This document shows positions 10,928-23,214 of a stretch of 64,000 nucleotides of DNA, piece by piece. The position numbers and the translations under genes are program-made. Source of the stretch: Larix kaempferi. Taxonomy: Eukaryota; Streptophyta; Pinopsida; Pinales; Pinaceae. The notes under the pieces were generated by a model that saw nothing but the letters and a program-made list of their open reading frames with translations, was not told the DNA's origin and searched no databases. The DNA is taken from the NCBI GenBank assembly GCA_027924585.1, contig BSBM01000372.1, forward strand, positions 30,746,001 through 30,810,000. The letters run 5' to 3'. The stretch's first letter is position 1. Every line of letters starts with the position of its first letter.

Positions 10928-10929
10928 AT

Positions 10930-11134
10930 CCCTAACTGCATGGAACATGAAACCACTGATCGGATCATGGAAACACAGGTTAAGGGAACCCACCAGCAAA
11001 AGATCCAACTAGATTGTTTTTTCAAAGTAGGGAAGCTACTCCACCAAGGCAAGTGGCTCACCAGGAGTCAAGTTCAGCAGAATTTTCCCCATTTGATGGT
11101 GGCACTCAACCCAAAGGAGACCATTGATTCCTAG
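10930..11134 (+). pseudogene. gypsy B pol, part 3: C-terminal tail
   Basis: Reads PNCMEHETTDRIMETQVKGT, then KLLHQGKWLTRSQVQQNFPH, and ends at the TAG at 11132. It aligns without gaps to the C-terminus of D's pol (56578-56750 reverse). This block is open throughout, and it is the natural end of the B polyprotein before the purine tract. Its small size comes from the upstream interruption by element C. Confidence 0.87.
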
Positions 11135-11143
11135 GGGGGGGGA

Positions 11144-11768
11144 TGATCCATATGGATATTGGTGGCCACCCACCTATTCCACTGGCTCAAAACAATTTTC
11201 CATTTTAGCAATTTTCTAGTAGTGTTCTACGATTTTTTCGGGTCTTGAACTTTCAAGCTGGCCGTTTTGAGGCCCTAAACAATATTTTTTGGCGTCCGCA
11301 ACCATAGCACGATATACATAGGCTCTTGTATGAGCACAATCCACTATGGTACTCCTTGGCTAGATATTTCCAATGGTCTACCAAGCACCCCAAACATAGA
11401 TCGTATGCAAAATTTATGACCCTGCGAATTTGACTGTTCAACTAACCACCTTGGGGCTGCAAACTTTATGATGGTTCATCTCCTAGGGTTAGGTTTTTGG
11501 ATGTTTAGGGTTCTTTCCCTCATGATGATGATAAATAGGCCCTTTTGGCCTCTTTTTGTATTCAACTTGTTATGAATGAACGTAGTCATCACATCTCTTC
11601 TTAGAGATAAAATACCACCATTCTAGCTGCTTTATTTTATAGTCTGTTTTATTTCTGCCATTTAATAGAATTTTTGTTTACCGTATTATTATGTTCCTTG
11701 CAAAATATCTATGTATGTGGTTCTATATATGTTATTTCATTTCCTTCTCACATAAATCCAGATTATCA
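11144..11768 (+). repeat. 3' LTR of element B
   Basis: Begins TGATCCATATGG after a G-rich purine tract (11134-11143) and ends GATTATCA at 11768. It aligns along its length with the D LTRs (55922-56566 and 61882-62527 reversed), sharing the block GATCGTATGCAA near 11398 and CTAGGGTTAGGTTTTTGGAT near 11488. The 3' terminus has drifted from GGATCA. Its distal 348 bp are part of the 460-bp duplication. Confidence 0.85.
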
Positions 11769-12340
11769 AAGAAAAAAGTAAGGAGGTATTTAGATTCACT
11801 TCCATGACCATGAGACACCTATCATATTCTCTCTTGCAAATAAGAAGGCACACACCTGTAAACCTAGCAAATAGGCTTATCCTGCGAAGTTTTCTGTTCA
11901 TCTAACCACCTTGGGGATGCAAACTTTATGACAATTCATCTCCTAGGGTTAGGTTTTTTTATGTTTAGGTTTCTTTCCCTCATGCTTATGATAAATAGGC
12001 CCTTTTGGCCTCTTTTAGCATTCAACTTGTCATGAATGAGCGTAGTCATCACATCTCTTCTCAGAGATAAGATACCACCATTCTAGCTGCTTTATTTTAC
12101 AGTTTGTTCTATTTCTTCCATTTAATAGAATTTGTGTTTATTGTATTATTGTGTTCCTTGCAAAATATCTATGTATGTGGATCTATATATGTTCTTTCAT
12201 TTCGTTCTCACATAAATACGAATCATCCAAGAAGAAAGGAAGGAGGTATTTAGATTCAATTCCATGACCATGAGACACCTATCATATTCTCTCTTGCAAA
12301 TAAGAAGGCACACACATGCAAACCTAGCAAATAGGATTAT
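11421..12340 (+). repeat. 460-bp tandem duplication at the end of the B LTR
   Basis: Units 11421-11880 and 11881-12340 match almost throughout, about 90% by eye. Each has 348 bp of LTR end plus 112 bp of the flank beyond it. Because LTR and flank were copied together, the duplication came after B inserted. The copies share landmarks such as AACCACCTTGGGG, TAGAGATAA-like blocks and CCATGACCATGAGACACC. Confidence 0.93.
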
Positions 12341-14732
12341 CCTCCCTAAACTTGGATAACTCAAGACCAACATGCTTCCATTGTTCCAATAATAAGGATT
12401 AGGGTTTTATCATTGTATTGGATACCATCACAGTTAATTTCTCTCACACCCACATTTCCTTCCGTGAATACATAAAAATTGGATTTGTCATTAGTTCTAC
12501 AACCCATGACTATGAATTGGGACTTGCTTGTACCATCACATTTAGGGGGAAGTTAGGACACATGTGCAAGGAGGGTGACAAAGCTAGGCCAACTATTGTG
12601 TCCAAATTTGTCTCATATCTTATATATTTTCAACTAAGCTTTTTCTTCACATTCTAATGTGTGTCACCACCATACCTTTGATAGGCTTAAGGTCGAAGTG
12701 TGCCACAAACTAAATGAGCTCAACCAATGTCTACTACCATTTTTCATTTTCCATCTCAATATTTTCATTGTGTGAATTTGATATATATGAGCATTAGAAC
12801 AATGAATTGATCTGATTTTTCCTCACATGACAAGGATAGAGAATTCAAATTTAATATACAATGGAATCTTCCCTATTTGTGGGTATTTCAATTAATTTCA
12901 CCATCATTTCCATGACCTAATTTTTCTCTATGTTCTTAACTAGGGTATTTGTGATCTCTATTAGCTTGATGTAAGCATTATGATCCTTAAATGGAAAGCC
13001 GCGGGTTCCTTTTAGTTCATTTCCTCTAGTGTTGTGATTATGATTGAAAGCAAGGATAGAACCTAGTCTATCAACATCCTCAACCTAAAATCACATACCA
13101 AGAGTTAGTTTGGAGGTTATATGCTATTCTCTTGTTTACCTTACAAATTTGAATATGTGCTTGCATAATACTATGATATATAAATTCATTTCATTTTAAG
13201 ATAACAATTACCAATTTCATGTTTAGTGAATGTGTAATTACAAGTTTGGTAGCATGATTCTGAAAAAGGGGAAGAGGTCAAAGAATAAAATTGAAGAATC
13301 AATAGTGTTATAACATAGCGTAGTGTAAAATAACAACATTCCTACCATCAACATCCCATACAACTAAACCATTGGAAATGTATTAGATTTATATTGTAGA
13401 TAAATTCCAATATAAAAATTGTTGGTTGACACTCTCTATAGTAAGGTAAGCATTGAATCCCACATAAATCACATTGTGTATCTCTCACTATTGCATATAA
13501 CTTTAGCTAAAGTAGAAGTCCTCCCTTGTCCCAACATAGTGAAATGGTTAATCTAGATGGAAAACACCAAGGAGCACAACACCTATTCAACAATGGGAAA
13601 AGGATTGGTTCTTATGCATATCACACCATGATTACTATGTACAACATCCCCATCCCTTAGATTATGTTACATAAAGAGTTTGTGTAAGGTTTCCTAAGAA
13701 AACTTGATCCAATGAAAGTAATTGAAACTTGTTGATGGGCATGAGAAAAGATGTTAGGAAAGCAACCATAAAAGACATACCCATGAATTAGTTGAGAGAG
13801 TTACTATTAGATACATGTAGACGTTAGGAAGAAGACATTATGATGAAAAGTATTGCTTGAAATTTCATGGACACTAGGTCTCCTTAACACACCACATGAT
13901 ACCTGAAGGGGATGCATTCAAATAGGTAAATATTTATCAAGTAAAATTAACAATGCCATGAAGAAATGCCTAGAAAATATCATTGATACATCTCCCTAGT
14001 TACATATGGAAACATTCCTATTAGACACAATTTGTTCCATGAATTCATTCCCAAAGTTGTGCAACATGTGGCATCCTTCCTTTCTGCATATTCTAGTGCA
14101 TTCATAAATTATGGAACTATAAGTATTCAAATCATTACAAAAACCTCTACCAAGTATTCTTGCCTCCCCTCTACGAGCTCAATGTCAACAATCCATGCTT
14201 GAGATTCTAAGAGGAAGCCTTGGGGGTATTGGGACCTAATGGTGATTAATATGCAGATCAATATGGAAAGTATCTCCATGCATATGCACTTTGTCCCCAC
14301 AAATCTCGTCTAAGAAAGTCCCAAATATCAAAGTTTAGGGCCAATGTCAAATTGGAGGGACACAACAAGATCTTGTTGCTAACATCCTCTTACAATTGGG
14401 GCCTTCACTCTAGGATATTTCCCCAATGAATTATTACAGGTTGATGAGATGATGCATCTAGGAGAATTTAATTTCTTAACCAAACAAAATAGGCCTCCAA
14501 TCACTTCAAGCAATACATACACTTGGACACATTATCACCAAGATTTCCTCAAGGAGGAATTCAACAAGTAGTTTGTTGAATTTCACATGGTGCAAAGGAG
14601 AAATATGCACACCTCTTAAATGGAAAAGGAAAATTGAACCGAGTGAAATTCATGTGGATGCTTCTGATCCTAGGCCTTCATCCACTAGCTTAACAACATC
14701 TCAAATTCTATAGACATAGAAGGACCTGGTTG
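12341..14732 (+). other. No recognisable gene
   Basis: An AT-rich stretch with only short, unassignable frames. Around 14150-14700 the composition is more like decayed coding sequence (few runs, mixed codons), but I cannot assign a family in any frame. I see no LTR termini or clear repeats. Confidence 0.5.
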
Positions 14733-15097
14733 TGTTAGGAGGAGAAGTCAATATCTATATCTATGAAATTTTCCTATAGGGTGGTGCACTATTATCCTAT
14801 CACATGATTTGTACATGCGTCAGGAACATGGGGGCTTTGCCCACAGGGCAAAATTTCTAGACCGTTCTAGTGTATTTTGGTTCCTTCTAGAATCCTCATA
14901 TGTATTGTATCAAAGGGAAGTGACCCTTGACATTATATCACAAGAGAAGAAAGCATTGTAAGTTTTTTGTCGAGTAATAATAAAAATATCGAAGTTGCCA
15001 TTGCCTTATGGTTTTACCTGTAAACAACAAGGTTTCCAAGTAAATCTCATGTTCTATTATTATTGTTGTTTTCTTCTATTTTTATATTTTTCTAACA
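14733..15097 (+). mobile_element. Possible solo LTR
   Basis: Bounded by TGTTAGGAGG and TTCTAACA, which are inverted ends. It contains a leader-like motif GGTTTTACCTG...GGTTTCCAAGTAAATC near 15010-15047, similar to the 3' part of many plant copia LTRs. Flanking pentamers (GGTTG and ATATG) do not match, and no primer site follows. Tentative. Confidence 0.4.
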
Positions 15098-16360
15098 ATA
15101 TGTCAAGTGGCCAACAAATTGATAGAGAGAATTATAGAGAGTTAGACCTTAAAAAAATCATAATGAAAGCAATATGGATATTGACTCATCAAGTCCAAAA
15201 CATTAAAACTCCCAATAATAATAAAAATTGGCACTCAAAAGTTATAATGTACCTAGGGACGATAAATAATGTAATGTTAGGTACCTTGGGAGGATAATGG
15301 TAGGACCAACATAAGACTATCCCTTCTAGTGTGCATTCACTAAGTCGAAATGAAATGAATCTAATATCCTTTCATATCACATAGGTAAAGTTTAGTCTCA
15401 AATATACAATGGAAGACTTGGACACTCTATCAAAAGACAACAAAGAATGCCTCGTGGAATCCTTGGAAATGTCAAAGTCGCATAGTATACCAATGTTTCG
15501 GAATGATAATGAGCTTCTTCCATTAAACAACATCATAGAATTGTTGTAGCAATATAGTGAATAAAATAAGCATCAAGCCTTGTAGGTTAGAGTATCATCT
15601 AGCTTGAGTTAGGAAAGTTAATGGAAGATCCAAATATGACCAAAGTCTTCTTAATGGATTATCCTCATAAACAAGGCCCTATATATGACCGCATTAGAGA
15701 TAAATTTGACTTCAGAAAGATAAGTCATTCAAATGTAATATTGAATAATCTATATGAAAGGGTGAAAGGGTATATGAAGGGCCAAGAAGGAAGATCAAGA
15801 GTAATTTTTTTAACTTCATGGATCCTTTTATATATATATATATATATTTTGAATAAATTTTCTAGAGATGTTTTTTTTGGTGAGAGGGACTTGAGAGGAG
15901 GATTGTGTAATTCAAAATTCAAGTTCCAATTGGGTGGATATAATACAAACACTGATTTGTGGTGAATATTGTGCAATTCATTTGTTGCCATTTTTTAATG
16001 GTTGATATGTGAGTATTTGCTTATGAATGTGTATTCATTGATATTATGGTCATTGTTATGTTTTCCTAATGCATAGTATATTAATTAATGTATAATTCTA
16101 AATTTATTAATTTGTGCAAACAAGGTAAATTTAGGAATATGTTAGTATATAAATGTGTATTTCGATTTTTGAGTAAGTTTATTAATTCTACTATATGTTC
16201 TTATATCTCAATTGCATCCATTTCAATTATATGTTCTTATATCTCAATTACATCCATTTCAATTTTATAATTTTTCTTATGCCTTAGACCACCAAACAAA
16301 CTTTATTCTAAAAATACATAAAAATCCAATAACTAAAATAGACAAAAAAAAAATCTTAAG
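15098..16360 (+). other. No recognisable gene
   Basis: Short frames only, including one of 114 codons at 15621-15965 with no family resemblance. A (TA)n run lies at about 15831-15847. A direct repeat of TATGTTCTTATATCTCAATT units occurs at 16190-16260. Confidence 0.45.
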
Positions 16361-16718
16361 ACAACACTACAAGTTAGATGAATGATCTCAAAGGTGGAGA
16401 CTCTAATTTGGGCATCTTCATTTGATTCATTTCATGTGAATGCTAACTCGAGATAGTCACTCACATCAACAAGACAACATTACAAGTTAAATGAATGATC
16501 TCAAAGGTGAAGACTCTAATGTTGGCATCTTCATTTAATTCATTTCATGTGAATGCTAACTTGAGATAGTCACCCACATCAACACAACTTCTTGTTTACT
16601 AAATCAATGATCTCAAAGGTGAAGACTCTAATGTGGGCATCTTCAATTGATTCATTTCATGTGAATGTTGACTTGAGATAGTCACCCACATCAACACAAC
16701 TTCTTATTTACTAAAAAA
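16361..16718 (+). repeat. Tandem array, three copies of about 113 bp
   Basis: The block ATGATCTCAAAGGTG...GATAGTCACCCACATCAACA recurs with matching points at 16384, 16497 and 16609 (periods 113 and 112 bp). Copies differ at several positions. Copies 2 and 3 share the extra end ACACAACTTCTT-TTTACTAAA. Confidence 0.92.
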
Positions 16719-16872
16719 GGAGTATACAATTGCCTCCTTATTAATCTCCCTTTCCACATTATTATTTCCCACTAACAAACTCAAATTTATTAAATGCAAA
16801 TAAAAGAATATTGAGAAATAATTATGGGAATGGTATCATCCATCATTAGTATGTAATTACTAATATATCTTG

Positions 16873-17096
16873 TCAAAACATCATAACTATTTTTACCCTT
16901 ATACCATCAAATTACTTATTCAACTCTACATATCACATCATGTATTATTCAAAACATCATAACTATGTATATTCCCTTTTGCCATCAAGATACTTATTCA
17001 ACTCTACATATCACATCGTGTATTATTCAAAACATGAAAGCTATGTGTATGCCCTTATATCATCAAATTACATATTCAACTCTACATATCACATGG
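16873..17096 (+). repeat. Tandem array, three copies of about 77 bp
   Basis: Units start CAAAACAT at 16874, 16950 and 17028 (periods 76 and 78 bp), each ending TTCAACTCTACATATCACAT. No coding value is apparent. Confidence 0.9.
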
Positions 17097-18976
17097 TCAT
17101 TAGCCAAACAACCTATTGAACAATACCATGTAATATTTACGTGCTCAACATTTGGCTCTACAAAAGTATACCCACATAAAATAATAATAGCCCCAAAAAT
17201 ATGTAACTTAACTTTCCAAGTCTATGTTATTTGAAAGATGAAAATAGATTTGTATGAGATCAATAATGGCTTATCGTAGCAAGCTATAACCTTGTGAAAG
17301 ACAAATGATTTAGCGCGCATGTCAATGAAGGATATCTTATTTCTCATATTTTTCATGAAAGGTGAAGGAGCATGAACCGTTATTGGAAAACTCGACAAGA
17401 GGAATTTCAAGTGTAGGCTCAAAGTGAATCAAGGACTTTTTGAGGAGGTTCATTAAGCATGGGATTAAATAAAGGTACATTTTCAAGTAAATGGGTGGAA
17501 GCATTCACAATGAGATATCTCTACATTTGGTATTTGTTGAGGGAAGGGGTGGAAGCATAAAATTGGCAATGAGAGATCTTCACATTTAGTCCTTGGTGAG
17601 GAGGAGAGCTAGGGCACATGGTGCCCAATCATTCGAAAAGGAGATGATGCTAGATAGTTATTATGCCAACCAGAATGCAAAACAAAATTTTGGGACTAGC
17701 ATGATTTGGAACAAAAATATGTGGATGAGATCTTAACTTTTAAAAAAAGGAAAGAGAAAGTAAAAAATCATGAAATTATTCAATTATAAGTGTCATGTTT
17801 GTGTCAACTGTATAAATTCATTAGAATTAGCATCAAAGTGGAATGGAATCTCATTATCTTCCTTTGTCCAACTTTCCCCAAAATCTCATCTTTAAACATA
17901 AATCAATTACTATATTGTACTTCACACACCTACTTAACTCCTTATCTCATGTCCCAACCAACAATTTATCATCCATGAAGAAAATAATAACCTTAAAAAA
18001 TCAATTCGTTGATGTCAATATGGACACGTGTAAAGTAATCAAGGATAAAAGGAATGATGACATTTGTGAAGGAAATACCAATTTGTAGCAAAAAAGTGAC
18101 AAACCATATTAAACATAACATAGTTCAAATATGATTGTTTAATACTTACACAATTCGAAGTAAATGCATTTCCTTGTTGCACTCGATGAAATGTTGAAAG
18201 CCATATATGCAACACATGATCAACTTGAATCAATGTATGCAAATCATAACAACATTACATACATGAATAGAATGATTTTATTCGTCACTTATAGCATAAG
18301 GATGCCTAATATAGATTATGAATGTAAATATGTAATTTCAAGTTCTTAGTTCTGAAAATTATGGAATAATGAACTTGAACTTCCAAATTGAAATCATAAC
18401 CATGTCATTAACAACAAAGAGTACAATTGCTTGAATACAAGGGTGGATTAAAAATAATGAACACTTGCACCCATTGCTCATGCTCTCAACAACATAACAA
18501 TTTTAATGCATGCAACTTATGTGTAACATGCCTTCTTTTACTAAAATAATAACACAACGCCGCCATAAAATCAAATTATGGTGCAAGCACCTATATATGT
18601 CCTACTGTGATATTGTCTAAATGAATTATCATCCAAATTAATAGTAAAAGAAGAATCAATCAAATACACCCATGAAAACTAAGAATGAATCCTTCAAATG
18701 AGTACGTATAGAGACAAAGCAACAAGCACATATGTTTTCAAATCGTTTGATGGGTGAAATGGTGAAATGCCACATCAAACACCACTTAGTCAACTATGAA
18801 ACCCATAATAAATTGGTTTTGGGCATGGTAGCAAGGAGAGGTAGAAGTATATGCATGCAAAGCTAAGAGTCCAAATCAAACAAAAAGTACCATGAGGGTC
18901 AAAGATAATAATAAAAACGATTATGAGAGTAAGCATGAGAATGGAATAAATGCATAGAGAAGGATAAAAACATTCA
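17097..18976 (+). other. No recognisable gene
   Basis: AT-rich, with short frames only. One imperfect 2-copy repeat around GGGTGGAAGCAT lies at 17488-17615. I could not assign any frame to a family. Confidence 0.45.
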
Positions 18977-20006
18977 TGTTGGAATTGTTTTAATACCGAG
19001 GGGGTTGAATCAGTATTAGCACAGTTATTAGTAGTTTTTACCTTCTTTAACAAATTAACCTTTACTTAATATTTATCTAAATGTTATGCATAAGTAAATA
19101 AACATCCAAACATATATGCACCACATAAACAACACATAACACACATGATTTTTACCTGGAAACCCAAACGGGAGAAAAACCATGGAATGCTTCTTTATAA
19201 TGAGAAAGAATACATTCAAGGAAGCACCGGCTGCTTCCTGTGTTTACTAGCACCAACTAGGAGGAGGCAACCCACTAGTTTTACATGCATCGAACTTAAG
19301 GAAGCTTTAGCTCCCTGTGTTTCTCCAGCACCAACTAGAAGGAACACCGACCCCCTGTCTTCTTTGTTTTACATGCATCAACCTGAAGGAAGCTCTGACT
19401 CCCTTCCTCTTTGCCTCGTTCGATTCCCCTAATGTCTTATGTATGTTTTTGTCTTACTAAAATTCAAATCTACGCAATTCTGTATATCTTCTGATGACAA
19501 TTCTACTGTGTGCCACCTTCGTATGCAGACTATACTCTGTCATTGCATTGCATACATCACTTGACTTCTCATTCCTCTCAAATCATACTTCTGTTGATGA
19601 CTTTCTTCATATACTTTGTGCTCTGCTAATACTGTAGTTTGTGTCTCTGTTATCTCAACGTTCTACTTTGTGTGACTGCAATGATCAACTGATACTGTGC
19701 TTTCAATTGATAGTTTGTTGTTCTAAAACAAAGCACTAGTAACAGATAGAACTACACACTTTTCAGATGTGTCTGTTCTATTTAAGTGTTGCGGTCTCTC
19801 AGATAATCTGCGACGTCTTGTGCATCAAATGATTCATTTGTTCTGTTTAACTCACCTATCTCAGATTATCTGCATCATGATGCGCCTATCAGATCCTGTT
19901 GATGTTCTGTCGTTGCGCATCATATGGAGTTCTCAATATTGCACACTTTCACTTATGCACATATGCATCAGCTAGACATATGCATCAAATGATAGAGTAG
20001 AGCACA
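18977..20006 (-). mobile_element. Solo LTR, inverted relative of the LTR at 1-1282
   Basis: On the reverse strand it runs from TGTGCTC (20006) to TTCCAACA (18977), and aligns with 340-1282 (for example GAATGAGAAGTCAAGTGATG and TCTGCATACGAAGGTGG in both). The G/C-rich middle (about 19200-19430) contains three or four related units around GGAAGC...CACCAACTAG. No primer site or coding sequence adjoins it. Flanking pentamers ATTCA and CTGTT differ, so the exact ends or the solo status remain open. Confidence 0.72.
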
Positions 20007-21164
20007 CTGTTAGAGACCCTAATAAGAAGACTGATATCAAGAGATATCCTACCAAACAAACAAAGATAAGTATTTTAATTGTCATTTTCTAATTACTTAA
20101 ATGATATTGTTCAATTGTGTACATATTTATATTCCTAGATTTAGGAAGAGTGTTATGCATGTTGGAGTGATGAAAAATATACTACTAATATGCATATAAT
20201 GGGTAAGTGTCCTATGGTGTTGTACAACATTCCATTGCTACTTATCTAGAATGAAACATCTTTGTTGACATGTTAGGAGTAATGCACGCTCTTAATTATG
20301 TTCCGGTAGAGATGGAAGGCATCTAGAAAGCCACCATATGAATGTGGGATATGGATGAATGTTGTGTTGAAGCATTGGCTAAGATAGTTGCATGATTGTG
20401 TGACCTATGTCGATTTGTTCTGAAAAATATGAAATGTTTCTAACCATGCAACTAAATTTGACTTGTAGGAAATATTGTGTACGAATCACCTACAAATGAA
20501 GAATGATGAGACTTGTTCCTTAGAACAAGTAATGATGGTTCAACTATGACATTCAAAAAGATTTATAGTCATACTATAGAAGAGGTACAAAGCGAGGGTT
20601 CTCTCAGAAAGAGGGAGTCGAATATGACGAGACGTTGCAATCAAAGTAGAAGTGTATACAAAGCAAATTCCAAGATTCAGGACTCTCTACAGAGAATCAC
20701 ATGTGTGCATAATGAAGAATGCTTTGTACGGGCTCAGAAGGCACCCATGGGATAGCATGATGAGATTGAAGATCACCTAGAGTGATATGATATCAACCTT
20801 TTCTACAAGGTTGAAGATGAGGAGTTCATAGATAGGTGCAAGAGAGAGAATTTGTAACAGAGTTCGAGATCTTGGTATCCAGTGACCTAGAGAGATGACA
20901 TAGATGATCATTAGAAGATAAGGCTACCAGTCACTCCAATATAGAATTTCCCTATGCAGAGAACACAAGATGCAAAGGGAGGATAGTGCTCAATTACAGA
21001 GGGAGCAGGAAAGCTCCACTTTAGAGGGAGTGACTATAGCATAGATGGAGAGACATTATCACTTAGCCTCCATTTGTGGAAAAGGTTGTTTTCCCAAGTA
21101 TCTCAGGGATATGCTCAAAGTGATACCGAATGTCTCCCCTCACAAAGAGGAAGTATATGTGGTG
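20007..21164 (+). other. Unassigned stretch upstream of copia H
   Basis: Contains short frames only. Parts (20500-20760, 20990-21110) have coding-like composition and lie in line with the copia pol that follows, so they may be rearranged copia gag-pol, but no motif confirms it. Confidence 0.4.
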
Positions 21165-22097
21165 TAGAATCCAACCTTTACTACAAGGTTGAACAAAATC
21201 ATGTGTTTCTACTATTGTATGTAGATGACTTGTTCTTAACAGGTGAAGAGAATCTCATAGCAGAAACAAAGAAGAATATTTCCACTGAGTTCGAGATGAA
21301 ATACCTTGGTAAGATGCATTATTATTTAGGTCTTGAGGTGTGGCAGTATCTAGACAAGAGATTCGGGATGATGGGTTGTAAGGATATGACTATGCCGATG
21401 ATGAAAAACTTGAAGCTCTTAAATGATGCTTTATCAAAGATAGTGGATGTTACAGACAAATCATTTAACAAATACAAGACCAGATATATGTTTCGCTATG
21501 AACACCTTGATCCTAGACATGTTCACTTGGTTGCAACAAAATATGTGATGAGATACCTAAAGGGTACATTAGATTATGTATTAGGCAGTGAGTTCAGATT
21601 GTACGGGTATACAGATAGATTGGGCTGGAAGTGCCGAAGACAGAAAGAGCATTTCAGGATGTGTTTCAGTTTGGGATCAGGCATGATCCCATGGCTCAGT
21701 ATGTTCCATTTTGGGATCAGGCGTGATCCCATGGCTCAGTAGAAAGCAGAGCAATGTTTCTCTCAGTACGACAGAAGCTGAATACATCACAACATGTTCA
21801 TCTTGTAGTAAAGTAGTTTGGCTTCGCAAGATGTTGGTAGGATTGTTTGATAACAAGATAGATGTGACTGATATCCTTTGTGATAATCAAAGTTGTATCA
21901 AGATGTCAAAGAACCTAGTGTTCCATGATAAATCAAAGCATATTTAAATTAAGTATCACTACATCAAAGATATGGTGCAGAAGGGAGTTGTAAAGCTCAA
22001 GTATGTTCCCACAGAGGAACAACTTGCTGATGTATTGACTAAGCCTCTGTCTCGTGTAAAGTTTGAATACTTTCGAGATAATCTTTGTGTGGTCTGA
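21165..22097 (+). pseudogene. copia H reverse transcriptase end and RNase H
   Basis: Reads SNLYYKVEQNHVFLLLYVDD, with the RT catalytic YVDD near 21220, then FEMKYLGKMHYYLGLEVWQ (RT tail). An internal deletion follows: after DKRFGMMGCKDMTMPM the sequence jumps toward the RNase H region (ATKYVMRYLKGTLDYVLG near 21540). RNase H shows LSTTEAEYITTCSS near 21766 and ILCDNQSCIKMSKN near 21870, then the HDKSKHI and TEEQLADVLTKPLS blocks to about 22097. A 40-bp duplication (21671-21720) shifts the frame inside RNase H. A stop follows KHI at about 21946. Element replication enzyme; not functional. Confidence 0.88.
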
Positions 22098-22212
22098 AAG
22101 TACATCCCTCGAAATAGGGAGTGATGATTATGTGGTCCGAAAGGACCTCCCTCGAAAGAGGGAGTATGATGATGCGTTCTGAAAGGATCTCCCTCGAAAG
22201 AGGGAGTGATGA
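22086..22212 (+). repeat. Short tandem repeats after copia H RNase H
   Basis: Three decayed copies of a 45-53 bp unit built on GAAAGGAC-TCCCTCGAAAGAGGGAGT-GATGATG. CCCTCGAAAGAGGG is a near-palindrome, so each unit could fold into a small hairpin. Immediately downstream of the pol stop. Confidence 0.85.
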
Positions 22213-22254
22213 CGATGATGCGTTTTCCTGGAGCCTTGGTGTGGAAGCTCATTC

Positions 22255-22510
22255 TAGGATTGGTATGTCGGTTTGGCAAGGCCTGGTTGATCCGAAAGGA
22301 TTGGTATGTCATTCTAACAAGTCCTGGTTGATCCGAAAGGATTGGTATGTCAGTCTGACAAGGCCTATTTGATCCTAGGGGGATTGGTATGTCTGACTAG
22401 GCTTGTTTGGTCTGAAAGGACTAGTAAGTCAAAAAATACCTGTTTGGTCCCCATGTAGATTGGTATGTCTGACTAGTATTGGTTTGTTTGAAAGGATTAG
22501 TAATTCAGAA
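22255..22510 (+). repeat. About 50-bp repeats, GATTGGTATGTC type
   Basis: Five to six decayed copies of a unit with GATTGGTATGTC, then GACAAGGCCTGGTTGATCCGAAAG. Different from the array before it and the array after it. No coding value. Confidence 0.85.
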
Positions 22511-22552
22511 TCATCTACTTATAGAGAGCCCACCACAGTGCAAATTCCAGAT

Positions 22553-23181
22553 TTATGATGATGATGGTATTGTTCTAGCATTTACATGTTGATGATGATG
22601 ATGTTGTTCCAACATTTACATGTTGTTGATAATGATGTTGTTCCAACATTTATATGTTGTTGATGATTATGATGTTCCAACATTTACACGCTGATGATGA
22701 TGATGTTGTTCCAACATTTACATGTTGATGATGATGATGTTGTTCCAACATTTGCATGCTAATGATGATGATGGTGTTCCATCATTTACATGTTGATGAT
22801 GTTGGTCTTGTTCCAACATTTACATGCTGCTGATGATGATGTTGTTCCAGTATTTATATATTGATGTTGATGATGTTGTTAATTCCAGTATTTGTATACT
22901 GATGTACTGATGATTGATTATGTTGTTGATGTTGTTGTTCCAGTATTCACATACTGATGATGATGATGTTGTTGTTGTTCCAGTATGCACATACTGATGA
23001 TGATGATGATGATGTTCCAGCAGTTCCTTCTGACAACGATGATGATGACGTTGATGATGTTTTAACAGCTCCTTTTTTACGATGATGACAATGATGTCGA
23101 TGATGTTCCAACAGTTCCTTGCTAATGATGATTATGATGATGTTGATGATGCTCCAACAGTTCCATGCTGATGATGACCAC

Positions 23182-23214
<33 letters not shown>

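Larger units (their letters stand above)
9233..10929 (-). mobile_element. Gypsy element C, reversed and 5'-truncated, inside B
   Basis: On the reverse strand the order is integrase, pol C-terminus, purine tract (9780-9792), 3' LTR (9233-9777). The other end stops within the integrase N-terminal region near 10929, where B's pol resumes. B reads QLTPTN before the insertion and PNCMEHETTD after it, matching the continuous reading of the same protein in element D. C therefore entered B and later lost its 5' half, or arrived truncated. It is related to B and D but a distinct family, since its LTR is different. Confidence 0.85.
1283..11768 (+). mobile_element. Degenerate Ty3/gypsy element B, interrupted by elements A and C
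   Basis: Three separated coding blocks (1283-2785, 7770-9232, 10930-11134) read in order as protease tail, reverse transcriptase, RNase H, integrase and pol C-terminus, followed by a purine tract and a 3' LTR at 11144-11768. Each block is collinear with the pol of element D (reverse strand, 56578-60665), so B and D are the same family. The 5' LTR, gag and most of protease are missing: the sequence switches at 1283 from a foreign LTR. Element A splits the RNase H region and element C splits the pol C-terminus. Many in-frame stops show B has been inactive for a long time; it is the oldest layer of this nest. Confidence 0.85.

Noticed and set aside
14728-15102. Target duplication around the possible LTR at 14733-15097
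   Set aside because: Flanks GGTTG and ATATG differ, and no family relative was found.
16361-17096. Regular repeats as a CRISPR-like array
   Set aside because: Units are 76-113 bp, contiguous and without unique spacers, in a plant genome.
18972-20011. Target duplication around the inverted LTR at 18977-20006
   Set aside because: Flanking pentamers ATTCA and CTGTT do not match, so the ends remain tentative.
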